A stretch of 56,956 nt of DNA from a virus: IMG/VR virus record IMGVR_UViG_3300036791_000660, positions 1 through 56,956 of that record; one strand, written 5' to 3'. Position numbers and translations under genes: made by a program. Positions 15,333 through 22,801 of this stretch are shown piece after piece. Positions within the stretch are counted from its first letter, which is position 1. The number at the start of each line of letters is the position of its first letter. A model generated the notes under the pieces. It ran no database searches. It was not told where the DNA came from and saw only the letters and a list, made by a program, of their open reading frames with translations.

Positions 15333-15511
15333 TGGAATCGGACACCATCAAGTGGGTGATCGGCGGCCTGCTGGCCGTGATCGCCGCCGGGCTGGGCTAC
15401 TTCCTGATCAAGCTCGATGAGGACATCCGCCGGCTGAACAATTCGGTGCACCGCCTCGAAGTGACGTTCGCCAAGGTCGTGAAGCGCAAGCGCTGGAAGG
15501 CTCCCCGATGA
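15332..15511 (+). CDS. Small membrane protein with helical tail
   Basis: A 59-residue protein. A transmembrane helix (about 7-26, KWVIGGLLAVIAAGLGYFLI) is followed by a heptad-like tail (LDEDIRRLNNSVHRLE) and basic end. It is similar in design to the gene before it. Confidence 0.5.
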   Translation: MESDTIKWVIGGLLAVIAAGLGYFLIKLDEDIRRLNNSVHRLEVTFAKVVKRKRWKAPR

Positions 15512-15666
15512 TGAAGCCGCTCGCGATGATCGTCGGCGTGCTGCTCGTGGGCGTCGGCCTGTGGGGTGACGTGCCCCACTTCGGCGGTCTCCTTGTTGTG
15601 TGGATCGGCCTCGCGCTGATCCTCGGGCCGCTGATCGGCGCGTGGCTCGCCCGGCGGCAGCCATGA
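15508..15666 (+). CDS. Small two-helix membrane protein (52 aa)
   Basis: Starts at ATG 15508 or 15511. It has two hydrophobic segments (AMIVGVLLVGVGLWG and LLVVWIGLALILGPLIGAWL) with a positive C-terminus. The third of three consecutive small membrane proteins. Its stop overlaps the HNH gene start. Confidence 0.5.
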   Translation: MMKPLAMIVGVLLVGVGLWGDVPHFGGLLVVWIGLALILGPLIGAWLARRQP

Positions 15667-15926
15667 AGAAGCTCCTGCTCTGGCTGGCCGTGCTCGGGCT
15701 CGCGGTGGCTCCGGCGGTGGCGCGCACCCAACGCAATCCCGAGGTGCCGCGCCAGTTCCAGCGCTCGCATCCGTGCCCCTCGACCGGCCGCACGACCGGC
15801 GCCTGCCCCGGCTATGTGCGCGACCACATCGTGCCGCTCTGCAAGGGTGGCCCTGACAGCCCGAGCAACATGCAATGGCAGACCGTCAGGGACGGCAAGG
15901 CCAAGGACAAGTGGGAGTGCAAATAG
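15663..15926 (+). CDS. Exported HNH endonuclease
   Basis: An 87-residue protein. Residues 1-20 are a clear signal peptide (MKKLLLWLAVLGLAVAPAVA). The mature part has CPSTG...CPGY...RDHIVPLCKGG and SNMQWQ...AKDKWE, the compact HNH fold in which DH is the catalytic pair and later N/W/K residues complete it. Signal-peptide HNH proteins of this size occur in phages and alphaproteobacteria. A periplasmic nuclease could attack incoming DNA or salvage nucleotides; the role is inferred. Three membrane proteins precede it. Confidence 0.75.
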   Translation: MKKLLLWLAVLGLAVAPAVARTQRNPEVPRQFQRSHPCPSTGRTTGACPGYVRDHIVPLCKGGPDSPSNMQWQTVRDGKAKDKWECK

Positions 15927-15954
15927 GGGCTGCCAGAAATCGTCAATTCGGCCC

Positions 15955-15989
15955 TTGCAATGGGCTGGGAGATACCCTAAATAGAGGGT
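15955..15989 (+). promoter_or_regulatory. Early promoter with ACCCT-N6-AGGGT dyad
   Basis: TTGCAA (15955-15960), a 17-nt spacer and TAAATA (15978-15983), within ACCCT-AAATAG-AGGGT (15974-15989). A downstream CCGGGGACATTCCCGG hairpin and TAGGAGAGAGCC precede the next ATG. Confidence 0.7.
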
Positions 15990-16029
15990 GTCGCCGGGGA
16001 CATTCCCGGTTCTAGGAGAGAGCCAACAA

Positions 16030-17112
16030 ATGCAAAAAGGTCTTACGCTTGTAGAGATGGCCCAGAAGATCGAGGGCCTGAAGACGATGAAGAAGGACTT
16101 CATCGCCGATACGTCCAGCATGGAGATGGTGGTTGCGGACAAGAAGCCCGCGCTGCTGATCCCCTCGCAGGGCCAGTTCCCCGTGCTGCCGCTGGCGCAT
16201 AACCAGATCGCCGCGCGACTCGAAATGCCGGTCAAGTATTACGACCGCATGGCGCACGAAGCTCCCGAGCTTCTGGCGACCAACGTCAACCACTGGTTCA
16301 AGTCGTCCAGCGAGAAGCGGATGGTCCGCACGCTGTCGGGCAACACCCGCGCGTTCCTGTCGAACAAGTACCAGCGCATCGAGAACGAGGAGATCGCGCA
16401 GGTCGCCCTGCCGATCCTCATGAACACGCCCGGCCTCAAGGTCGTGTCGTGCGAGGTCACTGAGCGCCGCCTCTACATTCAGGCGGTCAACACCAACATC
16501 AAGCGCGAGATCAAGAGCAAGCGCGTCGGCGATGTCGTTGAGTCCGGCGTCGTGATCTCGAACTCCGAGGTCGGCCACGGCTCGGTGTCGGTCAGCGAAC
16601 TCGACTGGTATCTCGCCTGCCTGAACGGCATGATTGCCAGCAAGCTGATGCGGGCCAACCATGTCGGCCGGCTGATCGAGGACAACAACGACCTGTGGGC
16701 CGACGACACCAAGAAGGCCGACGACAAGGCGCTGGTGCTCAAGGTCCGCGACATGATCACGGCCGCGATGGACCCGACCCGGTTCAACGCTCGCATGGAC
16801 AAGGTGCAGAGCCTGACCGAGGTCAAGATCACGGGCAGCGTGCAGGCCTCGGTCGAGGTGCTGGGCCAGAAGATCGGTGCCTCGCAGGAGGAGACCGGCA
16901 ACATCCTGAAGGCCCTGATCGAAGGCGGCGACCTGTCCGCGTTCGGCATCCTTCAGGCGGTCACGGCGCAGGCGCACGACGCGCCGAGCTACGACCGGGC
17001 GGTCGAGTTCGAGGCGGCCGGTGGCCAGTTGATCGAACTGCAGCCGAGCGAATGGCGCGAAGTGCTGGAAGCCGACAAGGCTCCGGTGCGTCGCATGAGG
17101 AAGGCGGCCTAG
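16030..17112 (+). CDS. DUF932 family phage protein
   Basis: A 360-residue protein. RAFLSNKYQRIENEEIAQVA (about 117-136) and the later SEVGHGSVSV strand fit DUF932, a family found in phages and plasmids near recombination and replication genes. It is the largest product of its transcription unit, driven by its own promoter. The C-terminal region (about 255-345) is helical. The biochemical role is unknown. Confidence 0.65.
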   Translation: MQKGLTLVEMAQKIEGLKTMKKDFIADTSSMEMVVADKKPALLIPSQGQFPVLPLAHNQIAARLEMPVKYYDRMAHEAPELLATNVNHWFKSSSEKRMVRTLSGNTRAFLSNKYQRIENEEIAQVALPILMNTPGLKVVSCEVTERRLYIQAVNTNIKREIKSKRVGDVVESGVVISNSEVGHGSVSVSELDWYLACLNGMIASKLMRANHVGRLIEDNNDLWADDTKKADDKALVLKVRDMITAAMDPTRFNARMDKVQSLTEVKITGSVQASVEVLGQKIGASQEETGNILKALIEGGDLSAFGILQAVTAQAHDAPSYDRAVEFEAAGGQLIELQPSEWREVLEADKAPVRRMRKAA

Positions 17113-17131
17113 CCTTCCTCCTCTCCCCGAC

Positions 17132-17164
17132 CCCCGTCCCGGCCGCGTACTTGGCCGGGCGGGG
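17132..17164 (+). other. Conserved intergenic hairpin, copy E
   Basis: CCCCG (17132-17136) and CCCGGCC (17138-17144) pair with GGCCGGG-CGGGG (17153-17164), leaving bulged T 17137 and an 8-nt loop. The bulge is on the 5' side here. It starts 20 nt after a stop. AAGGAGACGGAAAGCC follows. Confidence 0.6.
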
Positions 17165-17190
17165 CGAAGGAGACGGAAAGCCGAAACACC

Positions 17191-17535
17191 ATGAAGAAAT
17201 TCATCACCACACTGGCGCTCTGCGCCACACCGCTGGCGGTTCACGCTGGCAATGCCGATCCGGCAAGCGCCGGGCTCGGCTTCCTGACCCTCGGCATCAT
17301 CTTGGCCTGCTACTTCCTGCCCAGCATCATTGCGATGGTGCGGGGCAAGGCCACTGGCACGGGCGGCGTGGTCTTCGTCAACTTCTTCTTGGGCTGGACG
17401 GTGGTCGGCTGGTTCCTCGCCTTCGTGTGGGCGTGCACCGGGCTGACCAACGCCGACAAGGCCCGCGAGCAGCGCCGCCACGAGGAAATGATGGCAGCGG
17501 TGAGCGGCCGGATTCCGCCGAGGGCGCGGTCATGA
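17191..17535 (+). CDS. Superinfection immunity protein (Imm_superinfect family)
   Basis: A 114-residue membrane protein. An N-terminal signal or signal-anchor (about 1-20), a helix around 28-48, and the family signature VNFFLGWTVVGWFLAFVWA (about 63-81) are visible. The family includes T4 Imm, which blocks DNA entry of superinfecting phages at the inner membrane. The charged C-terminus should be cytoplasmic. It overlaps the lipoprotein gene behind it, suggesting joint expression. Confidence 0.8.
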   Translation: MKKFITTLALCATPLAVHAGNADPASAGLGFLTLGIILACYFLPSIIAMVRGKATGTGGVVFVNFFLGWTVVGWFLAFVWACTGLTNADKAREQRRHEEMMAAVSGRIPPRARS

Positions 17536-17909
17536 AGAAGCTCATCCTGCTGCTGGCGCTGGCCGGCGGCGTCGCCGCCTGCGGCGAACCGGACTACAGC
17601 CACACCGGCTGCATCTACGAGAACACCGGCAAGCCATCGCCGGGGCCGTGCACCGAATACGCGACGCCGGCAACCTACGCCAAAATTCAGGCAGCAAAGG
17701 ACCACGAACGCGCGGTCATAGAGGACGACCGCAAGTTCTGGGCGCTGTCGCCCGAGGAACGTCAGCGCGAGGCCGACCGGCGGCAGCGTGCGGCCAATCA
17801 GACAATGGCGCGCATCGACGCGATGAACGCAGCGGTCGGCGCCTGCCGAGAGTGGGTATCGGTGCCGGGCGGCTACCATGGCCTGCCAGAGCCGGTGTGC
17901 GTGCGATGA
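17532..17909 (+). CDS. Lipoprotein paired with Imm-like protein
   Basis: A 125-residue protein. MKKLILLLALAGGVAAC shows a classic lipobox (GVAAC, Cys 17). The mature part is helical with several Cys (CIYENTG, CTEYA, CREW, CVR), probably disulfide-linked. Translational overlap with the Imm-like gene suggests an exclusion pair: phages such as T5 use lipoproteins to block receptors. The specific target is unknown. Confidence 0.6.
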   Translation: MKKLILLLALAGGVAACGEPDYSHTGCIYENTGKPSPGPCTEYATPATYAKIQAAKDHERAVIEDDRKFWALSPEERQREADRRQRAANQTMARIDAMNAAVGACREWVSVPGGYHGLPEPVCVR

Positions 17910-18118
17910 GCAATCCACAGATGACGGTGCGCCAGCTTCACGCGGCGCTCACCAAGATACTGCGCGAGCATGCCGACCGGCCTGTCACCATCTGGCTGCC
18001 GGGCTCGAAGATCGACCTGCATGGGGTGATCGGCCCGATGGCTGAGCCCAGAGGTGGGCCGGTCGAGGTGTTGATCGAAGGCAACCTGCGCGACGGGAGC
18101 GCTCTGGGCAATGAGTAG
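17906..18118 (+). CDS. Small hypothetical protein
   Basis: A 70-residue protein with a helical N-terminus (VRQLHAALTKILREHAD) and strands (PVTIWLPGS; PVEVLIEGN). This resembles short phage accessory proteins of unknown function. It overlaps both neighbours. Confidence 0.5.
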   Translation: MSNPQMTVRQLHAALTKILREHADRPVTIWLPGSKIDLHGVIGPMAEPRGGPVEVLIEGNLRDGSALGNE

Positions 18119-18470
18119 GAACTACAAGACCAAGATCGGCGTGCAGTGGGGCAGCCTTGCGCTCGCCAGCACGAACCTCTCCGACAAGGCCGAGACCCAG
18201 TTGCGGGTACGCCGGGTGAAGCCTTCGGACGAACCCGAGCACGTGCAGGTCGAGGTCGAGATCGTCCGCGTCGGCGCGATGCGGCGCGCCAGCTATCACG
18301 GCTACATCCAGCTTGACGCCAAGCAGGCCAAGGCACTGGCGACGGCGGTCAGCAAGGTCCAGCCGGACTACGACCGGGACTCGCCGCTCGCCGGCCTGCA
18401 AGCCGATTCGGACAAGGCGTGGGCCGAATTCTACGGCATCGACCCCAAGGATATGGCGAGGTTCCTGTGA
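18111..18470 (+). CDS. Hypothetical protein
   Basis: A 119-residue protein. The beta-rich first half (VQVEVEIVRVGAM) leads to a helical C-terminus. It overlaps the NADAR gene start by GTGA. No family is recognised. Confidence 0.5.
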   Translation: MSRNYKTKIGVQWGSLALASTNLSDKAETQLRVRRVKPSDEPEHVQVEVEIVRVGAMRRASYHGYIQLDAKQAKALATAVSKVQPDYDRDSPLAGLQADSDKAWAEFYGIDPKDMARFL

Positions 18471-18988
18471 AAAAATGTAACGTGAACCCCAAGCTTCTGA
18501 TCGACTTCTTCGACGGCACCGAGTTCGACTTCCTGTCCAATTTCCACCCGGCCTGCATCACGTGGGAGGGCAAGAAGTGGCCAAGCACCGAGCACGCCTT
18601 TCAGGCGGCCAAGACGACCGACGTGGCCTATGCCGAGCGCATCCGGCGCGCCCTGTCGCCGGGTCACGCCAAGTCGCTCGGCCAGCGGTCCTCGTTCATG
18701 CACTACGGCGTGGCGCTGCGGCCCGACTGGGACACGGTGAAGTACGACATCATGCTCGACCTGCTGCGGCTCAAGTTCGCCATCCCGTCGCTGCGCAAAG
18801 CCCTGCTGGCGACCGGCAACGCCAAGCTGGTTGAGGGCAACAGTTGGAACGACCGTGACTGGGGCGTCTGCGGCGAGGGCGCCAACAACCTCGGCCGCTC
18901 GCTGATGCTGGTGCGCGCCGAGATCAGGGCCGAGATCGCCGAGGCCAATCTGGAATATCTGACAGGAGAGAAGCATGGGACTCTTTAG
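18467..18988 (+). CDS. NADAR (YbiA-like) N-glycosidase
   Basis: A 173-residue protein starting with GTG. FLSNFHPACITWEGKKWPST with EHAFQAAK (about 24-52), then LLATGNAKLVEGNSWNDRDW and GVCGEGANNLGRSLM (about 107-142), cover the whole NADAR signature without gaps. Family members hydrolyse N-glycosidic bonds of ribosylated compounds. YbiA acts on riboflavin-pathway intermediates, and other NADARs remove ADP-ribose from nucleic-acid bases or act on ADP-ribosyl metabolites. The same genome encodes an ADP-ribosyltransferase (50808-55652), so an ADP-ribose-related role is likely but unproven. Confidence 0.85.
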   Translation: MKKCNVNPKLLIDFFDGTEFDFLSNFHPACITWEGKKWPSTEHAFQAAKTTDVAYAERIRRALSPGHAKSLGQRSSFMHYGVALRPDWDTVKYDIMLDLLRLKFAIPSLRKALLATGNAKLVEGNSWNDRDWGVCGEGANNLGRSLMLVRAEIRAEIAEANLEYLTGEKHGTL

Positions 18989-19244
18989 ACCGAGTGACGC
19001 TGAACTGGCCTTGCGCGCCGCCGAGGAACGCCGGCGAGTCGAAACCGCCGAGATCGAAATGATGATGGTCGATCCGGCTACCGGCAGCTACATGAAGGTC
19101 AGGCGCTACGCGCCCGGCCATGTCGCCGACCGGGCCATTGCCGTGGCGCTCGACCGCATGGTCAGCGCGCTCAACAATCAACCGGCGCTGCCGGCGCCCG
19201 CGCCCAGTGCCCCGGCACTGCTGACCGACCGCAGGAGCCGCTGA
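18975..19244 (+). CDS. Hypothetical protein
   Basis: An 89-residue protein with a charged helical N-terminus (ELALRAAEERRRVETAEIEM) and Pro/Ala-rich C-terminus. It overlaps the NADAR gene. No family is recognised. Confidence 0.5.
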   Translation: MGLFRPSDAELALRAAEERRRVETAEIEMMMVDPATGSYMKVRRYAPGHVADRAIAVALDRMVSALNNQPALPAPAPSAPALLTDRRSR

Positions 19245-19606
19245 TGGATGTCCTGCTGATCTTGGGCGGCGTCTTCGTCGTCTACTTCCTTGCCTTCAAC
19301 AGGGACACGAAGATCAAGAAGACCACGCATGTCGATGCCGATGGAACTCGTCATGAGACGCAAGTCGTGGGCGAGGTGCCTGTCTCGCTGGGCGAGCGCG
19401 CGGGGGTCGCTGCCATCATGACGATCTTCATGCCGTTCGTTGCCCCCTTCCTCGTGCTGGGCTGGCTGTTTGGCGAGCGCAAGCGGCCGACCATCCAAGT
19501 CGAGCACACCATGAGCCGGGACAACGAGAAGATCACGGTGCGCGGCACCGCCGATCCCAAGGCCAACAAGGACGTGATCGACATCCTGAAGCGGAGCGGG
19601 TCGTGA
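19244..19606 (+). CDS. Two-helix membrane protein
   Basis: A 120-residue protein. Transmembrane helices at about 2-18 (DVLLILGGVFVVYFLAF) and 55-77 (AAIMTIFMPFVAPFLVLGWL) enclose a polar loop. The C-terminus is a soluble strand-rich tail. No family is recognised. Confidence 0.5.
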   Translation: MDVLLILGGVFVVYFLAFNRDTKIKKTTHVDADGTRHETQVVGEVPVSLGERAGVAAIMTIFMPFVAPFLVLGWLFGERKRPTIQVEHTMSRDNEKITVRGTADPKANKDVIDILKRSGS

Positions 19607-19935
19607 AAGGCAAGCTCTACATCTTCAAGCCGGGTCAGCGCGTGCCCGAGACGCGCGACCTGTTCGCGCCGCTCGGCCATCTCGACATCCACGCCATCGT
19701 CGGCGGCCCCATCGAACTGGTGCCGGGCTTCAACGAGTTCGACGGCGAACGCTGCGCGGTCTTCTGCCACGAGGAGGGCAAGCTCATCGACCCGCCGCTG
19801 CCGGCCAACAACGTGGCCACGGCGCTGTGGGCCGACACGCTCGGCATGCCGGTCTACGTGCTGGCTGGGCGCGATTTCCTCGTCGGCACCATCGCCATCG
19901 TGACCGGCGACGATGAACTGATGAACGCGATGTGA
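19603..19935 (+). CDS. DUF3846-like protein (copy 2)
   Basis: A 110-residue protein starting with GTG. HLDIHAIVGGPIELVPGFNE, EEGKLIDPPLPANNVAT and a final GTIAIVTGDDE follow the DUF3846 order, more completely than the copy at 5205. Function is unknown. It ends just before a promoter. Confidence 0.6.
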   Translation: MKGKLYIFKPGQRVPETRDLFAPLGHLDIHAIVGGPIELVPGFNEFDGERCAVFCHEEGKLIDPPLPANNVATALWADTLGMPVYVLAGRDFLVGTIAIVTGDDELMNAM

Positions 19936-19970
19936 TTGACATATCCCGGCAGCATTCCTAAATATAGGGT
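19936..19970 (+). promoter_or_regulatory. Early promoter with half-conserved dyad
   Basis: TTGACA (19936-19941), a 17-nt spacer and TAAATA (19959-19964), within TTCCT-N6-AGGGT; the left arm is weaker than in other promoters. It drives the HTH gene that follows. Confidence 0.7.
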
Positions 19971-19994
19971 GTATGAGAAGGAGTATCACCTACG

Positions 19995-20252
19995 ATGACG
20001 ACCAAGCAGGAACGGGACAAGCGCCTGCTCGACCAGATCGGCACCTACCTGTACGGCGAACGCTGGCAGAGCACGCTGGCCGAGCACCTGAAGCTCAATC
20101 CGCGCACCGTGCGCGGCTGGCTCGAAGGCCGCTCGAACATCTTGCCGCCGGTCTGGGAGCAGATCGCGGTACTGGTCGAGAAGAAGGTCTCGCGCGGCCC
20201 AGACGTGGCCGAGCAGATGAAGAAGAAGCTGGCAACACTGGAGGCCGCATGA
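19995..20252 (+). CDS. Small helix-turn-helix DNA-binding protein
   Basis: An 85-residue protein. LAEHLKLNPRTVRGWLEGRS (about 29-48) is a helix-turn-helix with a recognition helix of the form NPRTVRGW. It is preceded by its own promoter, whose -10 box overlaps the CCCT-N6-AGGG-type dyad, so autoregulation through that dyad is a reasonable guess. Similar short HTH proteins occur in alphaproteobacterial phages. It may be the regulator of the early operator family. Confidence 0.6.
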   Translation: MTTKQERDKRLLDQIGTYLYGERWQSTLAEHLKLNPRTVRGWLEGRSNILPPVWEQIAVLVEKKVSRGPDVAEQMKKKLATLEAA

Positions 20253-20584
20253 AGGTCGCGATGAAGACGCTGGTCGATTTCGACAACGAACCGCTGAAGG
20301 CGGGCACCATCATCCTGACCACGCAGGTGGTGATGGTGAACTGCCTGATGGCCGACGTGCCGCCCAACGTGCCGCGCCGCACCGGGCAGGACGTGGCGAC
20401 GCGCGTGCAGCTTGCCATGGCGATCCACAAGATGAAGGAGGGCGAGGAGATCGAGATCAGCCTCGACACCGCCAAGATGCTGAAGGACGACGTGCTGCGG
20501 CTCTATCCGCCGATCACCAGCCACCAGCTTCTGGCGATGCTCGACCCGGCGCTGTTCTCGCCCGGCAAAGAGAAGGCCAACTGA
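20249..20584 (+). CDS. Hypothetical protein
   Basis: A 111-residue protein with a strand-rich start (VDFDNEPLKAGTIILTTQVV) and alpha/beta remainder ending in an EISLDTAKMLKDDV helix. The layout recalls small phage proteins that regulate neighbouring genes, but no family is recognised. Confidence 0.5.
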   Translation: MKVAMKTLVDFDNEPLKAGTIILTTQVVMVNCLMADVPPNVPRRTGQDVATRVQLAMAIHKMKEGEEIEISLDTAKMLKDDVLRLYPPITSHQLLAMLDPALFSPGKEKAN

Positions 20585-20991
20585 TGCAGGCCAAGATTCT
20601 CGAAATCCGCGACAGCGCCACGTACTTCGCCGTGGTGTGCGTCGATATGAACCCCGACATGGACCTGATCGACGTGGTCGCCGAGAAGCCGAGCGACCGC
20701 GTCCGCGAGCGCGCGGATCGCTACGACGCGCAGCGCTATCACCTGCGCCGTCGCGGCTTCCCGTGCGATGGCGTGCCGAATATCGCCATCCACCACATCA
20801 ACTGCGGCGGCGAGGCGGTGTGGAACGACCCCTACGGCTGGAGCCGCGACACACGCACCTACCGGGTGGCACATGAGTACATCTACGACCACTGGGCCGA
20901 GTTGAAGGACGGCGACGTGGTCGATGTCGAGTTCATCCTCGGCGAGACGACCGAGAAGAAAACCAGCGAGAGGATCAGCGACCCGTTATGA
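20584..20991 (+). CDS. Hypothetical protein
   Basis: A 135-residue protein, mixed alpha/beta, with a DVVDVEFILGETTEKK strand near the C-terminus. It overlaps neighbours. No family is recognised. Confidence 0.5.
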   Translation: MQAKILEIRDSATYFAVVCVDMNPDMDLIDVVAEKPSDRVRERADRYDAQRYHLRRRGFPCDGVPNIAIHHINCGGEAVWNDPYGWSRDTRTYRVAHEYIYDHWAELKDGDVVDVEFILGETTEKKTSERISDPL

Positions 20992-21248
20992 CCGACCGCG
21001 AGACCATCCAGCGCACCTACATCCGGGTGTGCGGCGACAGCGGCTTCCGCATGACGGCGGTCGAGGCGGCTGGCTTCACGTCGAAGCTGCTGGACCTCGG
21101 CACTCCCCTGATGGTTTGGCTGGCGCTGGGGCTCGACACCATGGAGGAGATCGCCGTCGGCCGGCACCCGGCGCTGCTCAACCCGCGCTACGCCGACGAG
21201 TGGACGCGCACCCGAGCGAAGACGATTCAACTAGGAGAGAGAGCATGA
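20988..21248 (+). CDS. Hypothetical protein
   Basis: An 86-residue protein, mostly helical, with an ATGA overlap upstream. No family is recognised. Confidence 0.5.
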   Translation: MTDRETIQRTYIRVCGDSGFRMTAVEAAGFTSKLLDLGTPLMVWLALGLDTMEEIAVGRHPALLNPRYADEWTRTRAKTIQLGERA

Positions 21249-21514
21249 GCAAGGAACGAGACAGGACGATCTTCAAGCGCCAGACGGTGCACGAGTTCGT
21301 CGGCGGGTTCACCTACGACACGGAAGCCGACGCCGGCTACCTCTACTTGGGCAACAGCGGCGACAGCAAGGTGGCCGTCACCCAGCGCTGCAAGGGCCGG
21401 CGCGATGTCTACCTCGACTTCGATGAGCAGGGCCGCCTGATCGGCATCGAGCTTCTGGGCCGCGATCTGCTCGCCCCGGATTTGATCGAGGCCCTGAAGG
21501 TGACCAGCGAATGA
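21245..21514 (+). CDS. DUF2283-like protein
   Basis: An 89-residue protein with TAGGAGAGAGAGC before the ATG. TYDTEADAGYLYLGN, then VYLDFDEQGRLIGIELL, matches DUF2283, a short all-beta family of unknown function found in bacteria, archaea and phages. Confidence 0.7.
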   Translation: MSKERDRTIFKRQTVHEFVGGFTYDTEADAGYLYLGNSGDSKVAVTQRCKGRRDVYLDFDEQGRLIGIELLGRDLLAPDLIEALKVTSE

Positions 21515-21963
21515 ACACGCGCGTCCTCCACATCAGCAACCACGTGCGCGCCGAGATCGCCGCGCTCAAGGCCAAGGCGGCCGAGCCCGGCAACGTCACC
21601 AAGCTCGCGACGGTGGTCGAGATGGCGGGCAAGCAGGCCAAGGGCGAAATCCCCTCCGGCTTCAACGAGGCCCACGTGCCCTTCACCATGGCGATCCCGC
21701 ACGGCTTCTACGTGACCTACACGCACGAGGAGCAGCACCAGTGCACCTGCCGCCACATCAGCGTCAGCGTTGAGTCGGGGCCGGGCAAGGGTCCGCACCC
21801 GACGGCGTTCGGGATGCTGCTGCGCGAGTTCGGTTTCGTGAACACGCTCGACGGCAAGACCAAGCCGTACATCTGGACCAGCACGACGCCGGGCGGCCGG
21901 CTGGTGATCGAGGCCATCGAACCGCTCGACGGCGACATGCACCGCTTACAGAGGAGTGCCTGA
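21511..21963 (+). CDS. Hypothetical protein
   Basis: A 150-residue protein with a helical N-terminus and a beta-rich core holding HQCTCRHISVSVES. The C-terminus has PYIWTSTTPGGRLVIEAIEP. Its stop overlaps the next start. No family is recognised. Confidence 0.5.
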   Translation: MNTRVLHISNHVRAEIAALKAKAAEPGNVTKLATVVEMAGKQAKGEIPSGFNEAHVPFTMAIPHGFYVTYTHEEQHQCTCRHISVSVESGPGKGPHPTAFGMLLREFGFVNTLDGKTKPYIWTSTTPGGRLVIEAIEPLDGDMHRLQRSA

Positions 21964-22232
21964 TGCGCAAGATCATCGCCATCGTCGTCGGCGGCCTGAC
22001 CGGATTCGTGATCGCGCAGGCCGTCTTCCTGCTGATCTCGTCGGCCAACGCCCAGACCGCCTTCGGTTCGGGCCAGAGCACCACCACGAGCACCTGCTAC
22101 AAGCAAGGCAGCGCCCTCGTCTGCGACAACCGGGTCGAGAGCAACACGCCGACGCCCTTTGGCTCGACGCGCAGCAAGACCGTCTGCATCAAGCAGGGCA
22201 GTGCCACCAAGTGCACGACGGAACCGCGATGA
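21963..22232 (+). CDS. Small secreted or anchored Cys-containing protein
   Basis: An 89-residue protein. Residues 1-30 are a signal sequence or anchor (IIAIVVGGLTGFVIAQAVF, then SSANAQ). The mature part has two similar pieces, CYKQGSALVCDN and CIKQGSATKCTT, each a Cys pair spaced by nine residues. The partial protein at the right edge ends with a related CEQVGNRLTCDNG, so this motif occurs in both early and late genes. Confidence 0.55.
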   Translation: MRKIIAIVVGGLTGFVIAQAVFLLISSANAQTAFGSGQSTTTSTCYKQGSALVCDNRVESNTPTPFGSTRSKTVCIKQGSATKCTTEPR

Positions 22233-22690
22233 GTGCCGACATCGCCCGCCTCTACGACATCCTGCGGCGGACCTGTCAGGAGTTCCGCAAGGGCGACGAG
22301 GTGGTGACGAAACAGCAACCCGGCGTCGAGGTGACGGAAGTCTTCATGATGCCGCACGAGAGCGAGGCGCTGCCGGTCTACGAACTGGTGGACCTGCACT
22401 TCATCAAGATCGGCGTGGACAAGGAGACGGCCCCGCTGTTCAAGGACGAGGTGCAGAGCATCCTGAAGGAGCTTGCGCCGCAGTGCCGGCTCGAAGACGG
22501 CCCGAGCTACATCAGTGTGGGGGCCGTGATCGGCGATCAAGGGGCCGCGCTCTGCCTGTTCGCGCTCGGCAAGGTGATGGGTCTGTGGGACATCGTCACG
22601 CCGGCCACGGTCTTCGCCAGCGGCGCCATGGCCGACCAGATGGCGGGCAGCGGCTTCATCATGTGCGCCGGCTGGAGGGCCGACCGTTGA
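22229..22690 (+). CDS. Hypothetical protein
   Basis: A 153-residue alpha/beta protein. The central LVDLHFIKIGVDKETA, then a glycine/alanine-rich ISVGAVIGDQGAALCLFALG, could bind a ligand. No family is recognised. Confidence 0.5.
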   Translation: MSADIARLYDILRRTCQEFRKGDEVVTKQQPGVEVTEVFMMPHESEALPVYELVDLHFIKIGVDKETAPLFKDEVQSILKELAPQCRLEDGPSYISVGAVIGDQGAALCLFALGKVMGLWDIVTPATVFASGAMADQMAGSGFIMCAGWRADR

Positions 22691-22800
22691 ACAGCGACTG
22701 GGAGGAGTGGAAGCGCACCTTGCTGATCGTGACGCTGGGCGGCGTGATCCTGCTGATCGCGATCTCGCTGCTCGGCGACCCCAGTGCGCTGACGATGTGA
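22687..22800 (+). CDS. Small membrane peptide (37 aa), TTG start
   Basis: TTG in a TTGA overlap with the previous stop. One transmembrane helix (TLLIVTLGGVILLIAISLLG) follows a charged start. The start codon is unusual but the coupling and composition support translation. Confidence 0.4.
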   Translation: MNSDWEEWKRTLLIVTLGGVILLIAISLLGDPSALTM

Positions 22801-22801
22801 C

